Shown here piece after piece: positions 30,889 to 45,800 of a DNA stretch of 64,000 nucleotides. Source of the DNA: Forficula auricularia (Eukaryota; Arthropoda; Insecta; Dermaptera; Forficulidae). The translations under genes were made by a program, and so were the position numbers. Position 1 is the first letter of the stretch; the number at the start of each line of letters is the position of its first letter. The notes beneath the pieces were generated by a model that was not told the origin of the DNA, ran no database searches, and was given only the letters and a program-made list of their open reading frames with translations. The stretch covers positions 13,476,863 to 13,540,862 of the forward strand of contig JALMQS010000055.1 in the NCBI GenBank assembly GCA_024734495.1, given 5' to 3'.

Positions 30889-33800
30889 CTTAAGAAGATA
30901 TATATATATATATATATAATAACACTTTTTTTTACTTTCACAAAAACAAACCTATATCAAATATAGATAATATAATTTTATTACAAAAATAATCGAAATA
31001 ATTAACATAATTAGTAATGCAATATTAAAACAAGTTAATTATCATTCTCAATTCAGACTCCGGGGCAAGGCCCTTGAACTCTTCTACTATCCGACTTGAC
31101 ATGGGGGTGATTCATTCACACCCAGATGATAAAAAAAAAACATTACCTAACTCAGCAAAAATGTGTGGAATCTGTTAAATACAACGAGACGATAACTACT
31201 GAGCATTAAATTGGACTTTGATTTTTAACAACGTGACTTATCAATATTGGAGTGACTTAGGGCCGGTTGTACGTAAGTAAAGTGCTTTTAACCACTAACC
31301 AAGTAGATGGTAAATAGAGGGACTGGGATGGCCAATGAGATGACAGCCACTGAATGTGCCTGTCATCTGATTGGCCATCCCAGTGGCTCCATTTACCATT
31401 TACCTTGGTTAGTGGCAATAAGCATTTACTTTGCGACATGCAACCGGCCCTTAGGGTAGAGGTTTTTGTTATATTAGGTGAAATACAGGTGAATGGATGC
31501 AGTGGCGTAGCTAGAGGGGGACAAAGGGGACATCTGTCCCAGGACAGAGTTTCTTGGGGGCAAATTTGTTCAGGCTGTCTAAGGGTCGGTGGGCTCTAAT
31601 AGAAGAAATTAATAATGATTTTGCGATTGGATAATCATTTACAATTGAAATTCTGCACTTTAAGTGTGATAGATAAGTGAGGTCATACAAAGTATTTAAA
31701 TAAAATCTTTTATTTTGGGAATATTATTGAAAATTTTATTACTTCATTGTCTGAATCTAAGAAAAGTCAACAGTACAGTATTGAGTATTTGAAATATGGC
31801 TTTAATCAGTCTCCTTCGAATTATTTATTACCTTTATGGTTGATTTGCCATAAAGTATTTTCAAATGAATCAATGAACCTCTTTGGCCTACAAGAGCATT
31901 TGACTTAAATGCATGCTGACAAAAAGGATAAGATTTTTTAAACTTCCAACTATATCAAAACTTTTTATGTCGTCCACTAAACAAGATTTACATGGAAAAT
32001 ATCAAACAGCTTGAAAGCAGAAAACTGTTAAAATGGGGGGGGGGTTGATTCTAATTGTCTTTTTAGATTTTTCACAACAAGTCAGGATAGGCTATTTTGG
32101 TCTATATTTGAGACTCCATAAATATGAAAACATTAAAAAATATGAAATAACAATATTTGAAATCAAATTATTTGGTTTCCTTAATAAAAAAAGATTCCTC
32201 TTTGATTTTCAATTTAAAGCTTGTTTTTAGCTCAATTAGAACTCGATTTATAACTAAAAAAAAATGATTATATGTTTTTATCTGTGTTTATTTATTCCCT
32301 ATAAAATAATGGTGTTTTAGTTTTTTTATTTATATCGAGTTAAAAGCAAACGGTAAATTGAAAATCAAAGAGAAAGCTATTTTCTATTAAGGGAACAATA
32401 TATTTTTGATTTAAAATATTGCTGTTTCGAAAATAGGTTAAAATTGCATTTTTCAGAGTTTTGACGAAAAACTCTGTACTGTTGTGAAAAAAATCGGAAA
32501 ATGACATGAGAATTAGGGTCTATTGTTAGGTTTATGGATAAAAATTTTGTTTAATTCTTGTCAAGCAGTGTTATTGTAAAATTGGTTGATTAAAAATAAA
32601 AATAAAAATAGTTGCTTACCTTAAGAAGATATCCAAGTACAGAAAGAATGGTATGAAATTTTTGGAAATTATTTTCATCATTAGCTTTAGCTACAGTTAC
32701 TCTTGAAAATAATTCCGTTAATAGAATTAGATCGAGCATAATAGGCGTCGCCAAAAGGGAATCTTCACATGTATTATGTACTACAATTGTATTATGGCCA
32801 TCTAATAAAATTTCAGATGTGTATTCATCTAATGCGCGTTTGCTATCACCTAATTAAACAAAAAAAAATCATAAATTTTTATATATTTATTATCTTTAAA
32901 ATTTAGAAAAATCAAATAAAAATATTTATACAAACCAACATAAGGTACATATTTAATTACAATTGTATGATCTGGTTTATCATCTTTAGTTGGGTATAAA
33001 ATTTTATTAGAATGGACCATATCATCGACAACATTTGATTTGGTTATCTAAAATCAAAAAAAAATAAATAAAAGAAATTAGTTTTTAAAAGAGAGACTTT
33101 GATATGTTATTATTGGATTTGTTTATTGATTTATTCACGGCCACGTTGAAGAACAGATGCCGAAATGTTTATTATTTATTAAAAAACAAAACAAAAACAA
33201 ACAAAGTATAAACAACTTGAAAAATAGGGAGACCCGATGCTTTAAAAGTAAGTATTCGTCAATTTATATTTTTAAAAAACAAGACCAGATAAAATTAATG
33301 GCAATTCTACGGTAACTGTGGCGCCGCGATCTGACGATGGATTATTATAGTACTCACCAAAATAAGACGAAAATGAAGAATACCATTTTTCGAGATTTCG
33401 CTTAGTTTTGGAGATATCGAGTTTAAAAAATACTGTTTTTTTATTTATTTTATTTTATTTTTCAATTGTTTTTTATAGAAACCACGGAAACCGTAGTACT
33501 ATCCCGGGGGTTCCCTGTGGCGCCGCTATCTGACGACGGATTCTTTTAGAAAATCAATATTAATTAAAAAATAATTAGTAAATGCCCAAAAAAATTCGAA
33601 TATGTAAAAGTCGTTGTCGGTTCGGTTAAGATATTATATATAGTTCGGCTCGGTTCGGCTCGTATAACATCATTTCGGGCTAACGTCAACCTATTCGCCT
33701 AAAAACCAGTCTGAAATGAAGTTATACGAGCCGAACCGAGCCGAACTGAATATAGCTTAACCGAACCTTTCAAAGTTTGTTCGGGAACCTATTTTTTCAT

Positions 33801-36800
33801 CTAAATGAACCGAGATGATGAATAGAACCGAACCTATGGAAAGTTCTAAAAGTGAAAATTGCCAACGCCCACTGGCGCTCACTTGAGACAATTTGAGACA
33901 TCACAGTCCATAAACTCAATTTCAGTTCAAATTTGTAGTTTAAAATTTTATTTTTACTTTCCTACTTATTTTGTCTAGTTCTAAAAGAATCCGTCATCAG
34001 ATAGTGGCGCCACACGGAATCCGTGATACTACGGTTTCCGTGGTTTCTATAAAAAAAACAATTGAAAAATAAAATAAAATAAATACAAAAAACAGTATGT
34101 TTTAAACTCAATATCTTGAAAACTAAGAGAAATCTCAAAAAATGGTATTCTTCATTTTCGTCTTATTTTGGTGAGTACTATAAGAATTCATCGTCAGATC
34201 GCGGCGCCACAGTTACCGTAGAATCCCCAATAATTTTAATTGATTTCCAATAAAAATAAGCTTGTTTTTGGTTTTCTGAACTTAGAAATTTAATATCAAT
34301 ATTTCTTAAGATCAATCTGTCAGTGTCTCTACTTCGGATAACTTTAATTTGAGTTTTTTTTTAATTATTCACAGTTGTGTCAATATTTATCTCGAAAACG
34401 GCTCAACGATTTTAATTAAACAAACTTTATTAACCATTTTCGAGGACGAGGAATCAATCTAAACAGAGCTCAACTTTAGAAAAAAACTATTTTGGTAAGT
34501 TTTTTAATTAATTTTTATCGAAGAATGCTAAGTTAGTGTTCTTAAAAAATAATTTTTAAGAAAAAAAAAAACCGACTTCAAAAAATTAAATGCAACAAAT
34601 AAAATACACTAAAAAGGTATAAAATAATTATTATCTTATTTAGTTACAACTAAACGACGAAATATTAACATGAAATTACTTTTTGAAGTCAGTACCAAAC
34701 AAACTATACCTATAAACGAGCGTACCCGCCAAACGTACTAAGTAAGATCCGTCGAGTGCGATTCATAAAGAGGTATATGTTTGGCACCGACTTCAAAAAG
34801 TAATTTCATGCTAATATTTCGTCGTTTAGTTGTAACTAAATAAGATAATAATTATTTTATACCTTTTAGTGTATTTTATTTGTTGCATTTAATTTTTTGA
34901 AGTCGGTTTTTATTTTTTTCTTAAAAATTATTTTTATTTTTCTCTTTTTAGTGATGTTATTAATAGTCATCATATCATCAGAACTTGACCAAATTAATAT
35001 GACACCATCCCTAAGACACCCCCTTTCGGATAAAAAAGAACCATCGAAATCGGTTCATAAACAAAGAGGTTGGGTCTAAACAAACCTAATAAAAAAGGTC
35101 TAATACCTATGAAAAAAAAATGGGACCAATCGGAAGCTAGACTGGACCCAATGCAAAAAAAAATTTCAAAACCGGTTGACAATTGGCGGAGATATGAGGC
35201 ACAAAAAAAAAAAAAAAAAAAATTCAGTCGAATAGAGAACCTCCTCCTTTTTGAAGTCGGTTAAAAAGTATCCTTTCTCTTTTGAATGCATACACATAAT
35301 GGGCTGGGTCAAGTCATTTTTATTTCTCAAAGACCTTGACAAAGGTATTGGGTACCAACTTGTTCTCCAGGTCATTTCCAACACCGACTTAACAGTGAGT
35401 CTTTTGAACGAAATTGATCATTGGGCGAGAGATTTTTACCATTATCATAAACTATAAATATATATTTTTCTCCCGAAACATTTGAATTATTAATTATTAA
35501 AAGTTTTATGAATGTTTTTATAAACAACTATATTCATTTAAGTAATAGAATAAAAAATAATCAAGAATTTATTTTAAATATACTTAGTTATATTATTTAA
35601 CCAGGTCTCAATTTTTGGAAAAAATATTTTGATAGGTTTTTTGAATTAAACTAATTATTTATATATGTATGTCAGAGGAAATTCGTCTTTAGGGTTAGGT
35701 TAACTGCCCGGCGATTGAGTTCGACTCCTGAGGGGGCGAAACCTTCTGACATATAATATATACATAATCACAAAAACTACTAAAGGGCATTTGTGCCTGC
35801 CTCTGTAACTACTAACCTACCTACCTATGTCCGTCCCCCCCAGGGGAAGCTGGGGTTCCAGGGGTTGGGAGGTGGGTACAGGGGAAAGGGCGTGAGGGGT
35901 CCAGGGGTCCGGAGTCAGGAGGCTGGGGCTCCAGGGGTTGGGAGGTGGGGTCTTGGGGAGTGGAGTCCAGGGGGTAGGTTTACTGGGGTTAGAGTGTCAT
36001 CAGAGGGCGGGGAGTAGTTCCGGGGTTGGGGAGAGGGTCGGTGGGATGGGGAGTGGTTCGAGATGGAAGAGAGTGAGTGTTCAAGTGACGGGTGGGTTCA
36101 GGGGGTGCTGGGTCCAGGGGGTAGGTTTACTGGGGTGGAGTGTGATCAGAGGCGGGGGAGAAGTTCCGGGGTTGGGGAGAGGGTCGGTGGGATGGGGAGT
36201 GGTTCGAGATGGAGGAGAGTGAGTGTTCAAGTGACGGGGGGTCCAGGGGGAAGCCCCTTTGCTAGCAAGAAGACCACCGAAGGCGGGCCTTGCAGCTAGT
36301 AATCTGCTAAGATCTTTGATAAAATTGTTCTTAATTAAATAAATAAATTCTTATATAATTAAAAATGGTTGAATAAAAATGAATCATATGGTCGAATCAA
36401 AACAAAACAAGTGGCTGATTAAATAAACAATAGAAAAATTACCGATCAAAGCTCGGTTTTCCAGGTAATAAATAAATAGATAGATATTGTACATTTTTGT
36501 AGAAATCTATATTCTGCAAAGTGATAGTTTTTACGCTAATGAAAATGTAATATTCAATTATTTATAGGAGATCAAATTTACTTGCCTCTTTTGAACGAAA
36601 TTGATCAGGTGCTGAGAGATTTTTGCCATCATTATTTCCTAAATGATTATAACTGACAATAGAAACCGGCTTGATTCCAGCGGTAACAAGAAAATCCACA
36701 AGAACAGATTTCAATTTTGTCTGTCCTGATTTAAAATCATCCCCGGCAATAGAGATATTATTTTTTTCAGCCAGGTCAATCACTCCCGGGACAAAGGTGT

Positions 36801-39800
36801 TTTGTGGAGAACCATTTATATAATTACACTGTAAAAAAAATATATATATATAAGAATTAGAAGTAGAAAGTACTAAAAATGGCAAAAGATAGAATGATCT
36901 CTCTTTCTATTATTGCAAGTTCAGAGTTTACCCTTATCAACATTAATTGAGAATTTCTAGGGAAAATAAAATATTAATTTTTAAAAAACTAAACTCATTT
37001 TAAATAGTATATTTTATAAGAGTTTAAAATTTATATTTTCGTTTGAATATCTCGAAAAAAATTACTTTTTAGCCTCTGCTTGAAGGGTAGTTGATACAAA
37101 GTGGGGACCCTTATCAACTTGATTGAGAATTTCTAGGGAAAATAAAATATTAATTTTCAAAAAACTAAACTCATTTTAAATAGTATATTTTATAGAGAGT
37201 TTAAAATCTATATTTTAGTTTGAATATCTCGAAAAAAATTACTTTTTAACCCTCTGTTTGAAGGGTAGTTGATACAAAGGGGGACCCTTATCAACTTATA
37301 AGTTTATTTCATCATCAAGCAGAGGACAACTTCATTTGAATTCTCTTTATAAATAACAATTCTGCAATTCTCGGCAAAAACAAAATCTTTTCAATTAAAT
37401 CAGGGAACATATTCTTCTTAATTTACTTTTAATTCTTAAATATAATATAAAAAAAAAAAACTTAAAAAATACATTTTCCAAAATGGCTGCAACAGCATAC
37501 ATAGTTGACGGTGAGATATCATCTTTGTTGTGTTTGATAGCATTAAGAAGATTGTTGGCGGTGTCATTGTGTCCCGGAATTACTTGGCAAAATCTTTCTG
37601 TATTGGCTGTCCAAAGTACAATTACTTGATCTAAATTGTTTTTAGTTTTAAATTCTTTAATGTCGTTTCTTAAAATATCCACCATTTCTTGTTTTGTTCC
37701 TGATAATGTATTAGTAGCTCTGTCTCTTTGAAAACAAAAAAAAGTAAATGATATATGATAATAATATATGACATGCATCACTCAAAATATCACATTCAAG
37801 GCTTTATATTAAGATATTTTAACAAAAATGCAGGGCTTTTGTAAAAATAATTAATATACAGGGTCCCATAACTCAATGATAAACCGTGAACAGGGGATAG
37901 GCCAGTTTACGACGGTCCATATCCTAAAAAATTAGTAAGTGTTGTACCATTTTAAAATCTTAACATTCAAATGGGCGATTTTTTAAAATAATTTGCAATG
38001 CTAGGATAGTACATTTTTACTTTACCATACAGGGTATGGTCAAGTATTGTAATCGTGCATGAAAAAAGTGTTTTTTTTTCTTCTTTTTTTCGAAATATCT
38101 CAAAAACGGCTGAAACTATTTTGATTAAAAAAAAATTGAGCGAAACCATGGCATTTCGGTCTCCAAAAAAGCCCTAATAAGTGAACATCGAAAAAATTAT
38201 ATTTNNNNNNNNNNNNNNNNNNNNNNNNNNNNNNNNNNNNNNNNNNNNNNNNNNNNNNNNNNNNNNNNNNNNNNNNNNNNNNNNNNNNNNNNNNNNNNNN
38301 NNNNATCTTGGCCATTTACCAAACTCAACCAAATTTTGTATACATAATCAGTGGGACCCCAGAAGTCTAAAATGCAAAAACTAACCGCCCGAAATGGGGG
38401 GGGGGCGTAGGGTCAAAAAATGAAAATCTTGGCCATTTACCAAACTCAACCAAATTTTGTATACATAATCAGTGGGCCCCGAGGAGTCTAAAAATGCAAA
38501 AACTAACCCCCTCTCCCTACATGATTATAAATAATTTTATTAAATATTAAATATAAGTGAGGGGCCAGGTTGTATGGTAAAGTCAAGTGGATGGCCATAT
38601 CAGAACACGTCAGCTTATTTTATCCTATGAAGCGTCAAAGTTGATTAAAATTTTAACACATGAATCTGACAAAATATTTTTTTTTCTCAAAAAGTATAGT
38701 AGCAGGTATTGGTTTTATTTTTGAGTGTGATCAATAGCAGGTTGCTTAACAAAAATTGAATCATAAAATGTGGAAATTTCTAGCTTGAGCATCTATTATT
38801 TAGTGCATAGTAACAATTACCAATTTTCAAAAAAATGCTACTAACTCGAAAACTATGAGTTTTATTAAAAAAATTTTAGGATGTGGACCGTCTTAAACTG
38901 GTCTATCCCCTGTTCATTCAGTGTTTATCTTTGAGTTTTGGTATTGTAAGTATATATAATCCGTTTCTCGAAAACGGCTCTAACGATTTCGATGAAAAAA
39001 CGGATTAGGGGGGGGGGGGTCTGGGTAGAGAAATCGATCTGTCAAAGTCTCATCTTAAGTTTTGAAAGGTTTATTCATAATTAAAATAATTATTCACAGA
39101 TGTATCAATAAAAATTTATATATTTATCTCAAAAACGACTTTAAACAAATTTTATTAACAATTTTCTAGGACGAGGAGAACATATGGTCTCAACTTTGTA
39201 AAAAAAAAATTTTTGTGTGACTTTTTAAATATATTTTTATCAATGGAATGCTAAGTTTAAGTTCTTATAAGGTTTCTACAGACAATAGACCGGGTCTAAG
39301 GCCATTTTTCTCAAAGATCTTGGAGAGGAATTGTGGGCTGATTCTCCAGATCATTTTTAACAGACTTAACAAATACTATATTATATTATAATATAAATAT
39401 TTTTTCTACCGAAAAGTTTGATTTATGATTCTATTTATAAAGAATAGTATTGATTTAATAGAATAAAAAATAATCAAGAATTTATTCCGAATTATATTAT
39501 GTAATAGCCGCGGGCCTCTTGCTAGCCAACCACTCTCCACCCAGGAACCCTGTCCCCGATTCCGGAATTATGGTACTTAATCTTGGAGTCAATTTTAATT
39601 GCTTTTTGAAAATAAATTTTATTTTTTTATTTTTCTAGAGAAATGTTTGCGGAATTTAACAGAATTAAATGTTTTTATTTTTATATTGATTGACAACTAA
39701 GTAATTGCGATTTTTTTAAATCAAAGACAATTTTTCATGGAACTAAATAACTTTATTCTGTAATGTGTTGCCCATTTTGATCAATGACCTTCTTGCCATT

Positions 39801-42800
39801 CTCAGCAGCATCATAATCCCACGGTCTATAAAACTTCTGGCTTTTACTGGCGAAAAACTGAAGCAGGTGCGATTTGACATCATCAATCATTATTGAAATT
39901 CTTACCATTCAAGGAGATGGTAAAGATCGAAATAAAAAGTAATCAGATGGTGCAATGATCAGGACTATGCGGTGGATGTGGCAAACATCCCAACCAAGTC
40001 TCCACATTATTTCGCCGAGTGACCAAAGATGTGTGTGGCTCTTGCATTGTCGGTGTGATGGAATAAGCAACACCTTTTCGATTTCGTCAATTCGGCCCGC
40101 TTTTCTTCAACTGCATTGTTTAATTTCGCTAGTTGTTCAAATGCAGACAACAGCAACTGATCGCCTTCGGTTGGGTGGTAAGAGTTCAGCAGATACCTTC
40201 TTTGTAATCCCACCAAACTGATGAACAGAAACCTTCTTGTTGATGAGTCACCAGCTTTTTGATGTTGTTTGAGCTGGTTCATCTCGGCCTGCTCCACGAT
40301 CTCTTCCGCTTGATGTTGTTGTAATCGACCCATTTTTCGTCGCGCCAGTTATCAGTCGTTTTAAAATGGATCATATTTTCATTATCGCCTCTTTAGCAAA
40401 TCGCAGCTGTCAACGCGCCGTGTTGGAATGCGTTTTTCCAGTCTCGTAGAGGGAACCCACGTATCGTGAGTTTTGAACATAGCCAAGTTGTCTTAAGTGA
40501 TTTACCAGTATGTTATGTGCATTACATGAAGCTTCTCTGCACAGTTCCACGTGCTGTACTGTGACGATCCGAATCGATTATTGTCGTCTTTGATTAGGTC
40601 GTCATCAACAACTTCAACTGGACGACCAGAGCGTGTTTTTCAATCCTTGAGTGAAAAAGGCACCATTGAAGGAAATTTGGCAAACCAATTTTTGACACTG
40701 CCGTTCTTTTAAGGCTCGTCGCCATAAAACAGCACATAGGACTCCTTTGTGAGCTTGCGATGCGTTCTTCTCCCTTTGCGGAAACAAGCAAGCAAACATG
40801 ACGAAAATGTTCCTCTTTGATTTTCCGCTCTTTCAAACGAACGCCAAACGAAAACTACGACAAAACCGATCAAAAAACTTTTTTTACTGATTGACAGCCG
40901 ACTTCGCCAACCATCGAATCAAACAAAATGCAGCTTTTACATTTGGACCACGCCAGCAAACCTAAAATTCAACTGAAGTTCCATCCATGAGTGAAATCCG
41001 CAATTACTTAGTTGCCAACCTATATAATTTCATTTAAATTGGTAACCATGACGACTGTTTTTGTTGTGGGACGGACATACATAGGTCCATAGGTATTAGG
41101 TACAGAGACAGGCACAAATGCCCTTTAGTAGCATGTGATAACCTGGTCTTAATTTTGGGGAAAAAATATATTGATAGGTTTTTTAATTAAATTTATAATT
41201 ATTGTTGAATGTTGAATAAAAATGTATCATGTGGTTGGATCAAAACAAAACTAAATAATTTTATTTTTCAGAATTTACAACAAATTTCGGGAAAATTTTG
41301 AAAATTCTGAAAAATACAATACTTGGATGAGTGAACCGCGACCTAATATAGTGTACACCTATTTCCACTTCCACTTTCATTTCCAAGTAGAAGACAATAT
41401 CAATAGATGAAGGGGCATTCCAAAATAATTCCACATAATTCCAAAGACGTGTACACCTAATTCCAATCGTGGTTCACCCCTCGCTTGACCATGTCCTGTC
41501 AGGGAAATTAAAAAAATAAATTGATTATAATTACTTGATTGTTTGCAATGAAATCACAATCATAGATGCCGGGTTTCGGTTTTATATTCGACATTTCGTT
41601 ATATAATTGACTTTGCAAATTGACATCAAGCACTTGCGCTTTCTCCATTGCAATTCCCAAATTGTGATTGCAAATATCCCAGCCGTCAACAATAATGTTT
41701 TTCGGATCTACCATTGGTAGAAGCATTGACATCGGAGCGAAACAATCAATGCCATCTTCAGTGATGCCCATTCGCACGGTTGACGATTGAGTAATTGAAC
41801 CATACCTAAAACATACAACATTTGCAATATATCTAATTGTAATTATTTTAGAAAAACAATTATTACACGGTACACCTGGGAATTCACTTGAATTTTTTTT
41901 TTTGCTCATTGGGCGCTTAAAAAACAATGATTTTTCTGTTTGTGTGTATGTATGTATGTCTGTGGATTCCCATAACTCAAGATCGAAAAGTTATAGTAAA
42001 TTCATTCTGGGGGTCAAAATATTTCTGTTTTCATTGTAGAGATATTGAGCTCTCTTGCTTTAAAACTCGTAGTTCAGAAATATAGAAAATTTCCTTTTTT
42101 TCAACACAAATTTATTGTGATTTTAGGGTCTTGTGATGATGATATAAGCATAAATTCATGTTTTTAAGAAATTTGGTGTTGGTACTTGATGAAACATTTT
42201 TTAAATTATTGGATAAAAAATACTGAGTTACTTTCTGTTGCTCCTGAAGATGGGTAGGCCATCCGAAATATATATATCGAGATTAAAGTCTCTATAAAAA
42301 ATAAATTCGTTTTATTTTAATATCTTAATGTGAAACCTACCAAGTATTTTTTTATCCAATAATTTATAAATTCATGTGTTTTTCAAATTGAAATTTATTA
42401 AATTAATTAGTTTATTTTATTTTTAAAACTCACTAATAGTATTTTACAAATGATAATTTATATATTAAAATTAATTAAATAAATTTTGATGGATGGGAGG
42501 AAGGAGAGTGGGAGAGGAGAGGGGGAGATGAGATTACCAATCGACTTGATTGGGGAATAATGGAATTAAAATAATTATCGGAAAAGAGGTTTTTATCTAA
42601 TTAGTTTTTTCCTCTTATTAAAAACAAGGACTAAAAGATGATCAAGGACATTCGATGGTGGAGAAGTAATCTCATCATAATTATTCATGTATATTTTTAC
42701 TTTACCATACAGGGTATGGTCAAGTATTGTAATTGTGCATGAAAAAGTGGTTTTGGTTCATTGAGATTAAGAGCTGATTAGATTTTGGTCCATATCGACC

Positions 42801-45800
42801 TAAAATTAAGGGGGGTGGAGGGGGGGGGGGGGGGGGGGGGTTAAAAATTAAAAATCTAGGCCATTTGTTCAAACTCAACCAAATTTTGTATACATAATCA
42901 GTGGGACCCCAGAAGTCTAAAAATGCAAAAACTAACCGCTTAAAATGGGGGAGGGGGGGGGGTCAAAAAATGAAAATCTTGGCCATTTACCAAACTCAAC
43001 AAAATTGTGTATACATAATCAGTGGGACCCCAGAAGTCTAAAAATGCAAAAACTAACAGCTTAAAATGGGGGAGGGGGGTCAAAAATGAAAATCTTGGCC
43101 ATTTACCAAACTCAACCAAATTTTGTATACATAATCAGTGCGACCCCAGAAGTATAAAAATGCAAAAACTAACCGCTACCTACACGATTATAAATAATTT
43201 TAGGGGCCAGGTTGTATGGTAAAGCCAAGAGGATGGTCACATCAGAACACGTCAGCTTATTTTTTTTTTATTTATTTAATGTCACCGGGAACAAAGCCCA
43301 TTTAGACAGCACATAAGTGTGTTATTAGAGTTAGTGAGGGAGCCGAGTTTTCAGCCGGTAGAAATTTTTATTTGCCAGCCAGGATCGAACCCCGTACCTC
43401 CACTCCAACATCGTCATAATCGATCGATGCCGAAGCGAGGCCAGTGCGTTAGCTGACTGAGCTACCCGACTCCCCATTCATGTATATTGTATCTGTACAA
43501 AAACATAAATGTGAAAAAGGGGCTAAGTTCGAACTAACGGCTTCGCCGACAAAAGAATTGAGATCTAAATGGTACCAAGTCTTCATAGCAGTTGCTTAAA
43601 TCATAGCTATAGGGATGAACAACGATCTTCAATTGATTTAAAAGAAAATTTGTTACGTTCTTTGATATTAAATTTATAACTTTGCAAGTTATAATAGTCA
43701 ATAAATTACGTTTAACGTGATGATATTTATTACAAGCTTAAAATTTATCTAGTTGTTCTTATTTTATACTAGAAACAATTTAATTGAATATAAAACTTGC
43801 CAAGTTATAAATTTAATATCAAAGAACGTAACAAATTTTCTTTTAAATCATTTGACGAACGTTGTACATCCTTATGGCTATAATTTAAGCAACTGCTGTA
43901 GGAACTTGGTACCCGTTTGGATATCATACTTTTTGTCGGCGAAGCCAGTGTACTGAACTTGACTTCTTTTTCACATTTATGTTTTTGGTCAGATATCATT
44001 AATTTTTGAAAAGTTTTATCCTTTAATTTATCTAAATAATTACATTTAAACATTTATATTAATAATAATTAAATATTTATCATAAAATATCTGTTAAAAC
44101 CCCATTTCGGACCACGAAGAAGGGAAAGTTTCGATTTTTCAATTTCCTACTTTATTAATGTGCCAAGCTTTTCCAGTATGCCAAATTTCAGAATTCTAGC
44201 TTGATTGTATTTTCACTATATGTTGATTAAGTCTATAATAAATTTCACCTCTTCATTTAAAAAGGGAAAGTTTCGCTTTTCGATTTTTCCCTTTAACTGT
44301 AGCCCAAACTCTACCAGTATGCCAAATTTCAGCATTCCAGGACCAGCGGAAGTACTTGAGGTTTTTGATATGTCAGTGAGTCAGTCAGTGTTAAAAATGG
44401 CACTTTTCAGAGCTTAATAACTCAAGAACTATATTAGGTTTATTCATGAAATTTGAGGTTTTATGTGTTCTAATGGGTCTTATTAGACATGCAAAATTTA
44501 AAGTGTCTAAGTCTAATAGTTTTTGAGTTATGGGGGAGTCGAAAGTAGCTTGTTCGTGTAAATATACACATGGCCGGTGCGTCGCCCGTTTTTCCAAACT
44601 GCCGAATGTCTAGATACTGTACATTATTTTTCTCCCTTCCGTTAACAAACAAAAGGCGATAAGGTTGCTTTACTTTGACGGCCTTGAAGAAAAAACTATT
44701 TTTATTCTAGATTAATTACAATGCTTGTTGTTATATCATATTTTATCAAGGACGTTTCAGAGTTCATTATGAGCCCCCTGGCTAGCAAGAGGGCCGCCAA
44801 ATGCGGGCCTCGCAGGTAGTAAATACTTGAAAATTTGTATTCGTATAATTTTCAAAAATACACCCCAAAAATGTAAATTAACTTGCGAAATTAATTTATA
44901 TTAAATAAACTGCATTCTCTAATGCCCTATGAAATTAAATTTTATTTAAAAGACAATTTATTTATTATTTAAATTTTAATTTTCCTCATTAATATATCAA
45001 AGAATAATTGATACCTCGACGAGGATTATTTTGACCGCGCTGATTTGAAAAAAGATATTTTTATCTCGCGAGACTACTGCGGATTACGCTATTGGAGTCT
45101 GCGGAGTATTAAGTCTGGACCAAGAGAAAAAGATGTGATCCAGCTATACGCAAAATGACGTTGGATTGTAGCTAGGTGGATCACATCTTTTTCTCTCTTG
45201 GTCCAGACTTAATACTCCGCAGACTCCAATAGCGTAATCCGCAGTAGTCTCGTGAGATAAAAATATTTTTTTCAAATCAGCGCGGTCAAAATAATCCTCG
45301 TTGACGTATCAATTATTCTTTGATATATTAATGAGGAAAATTAAAATTTATTTAATATCATTATTTCAAGTTAGAAATATATAAGTTCAAATATTATTTT
45401 CACTCAATATTTGACAAAAATTCTCTACAATAGATTCGCGATTGAATCAAATGTAGAAAACCTTCAGTTATTTATTATTTTTTTAAAAGAATTATTTATT
45501 TTAATATATAATAATTACCAGTTAGGTTTATGAGTTTTCTCCTTTGTCTTCCAAGTATAATTGTGTTTATGAGTAAGAATAGTTGCGACAAATGTTGTCC
45601 CGTTGTTTCCGCCCAAGCCAACAAGCATTACACCAAGTTTGCTTGGGGCAATCCGATCAGTTTTGAATTTTAAATTTATCTTCTTCTCAGTCACCTAAAA
45701 TATTGATAAATAGATTAAATTATTAATATTAGAATTATTTTACCACCGTATATAGTAGAAAACGTACAAAAAATATTCCATTATGATTAAATGTAAATTA

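Noticed and set aside
35793..36299. Three Gly-rich plus-strand frames resembling structural proteins
   Set aside because: All are frames of a G-rich tandem repeat.
38100..38384. Frames crossing the N run
   Set aside because: Translated unknown bases; not interpretable.
39955..40836. Several frames of 80-108 codons as genes
   Set aside because: They lie within the decayed mariner at 39686-41022.
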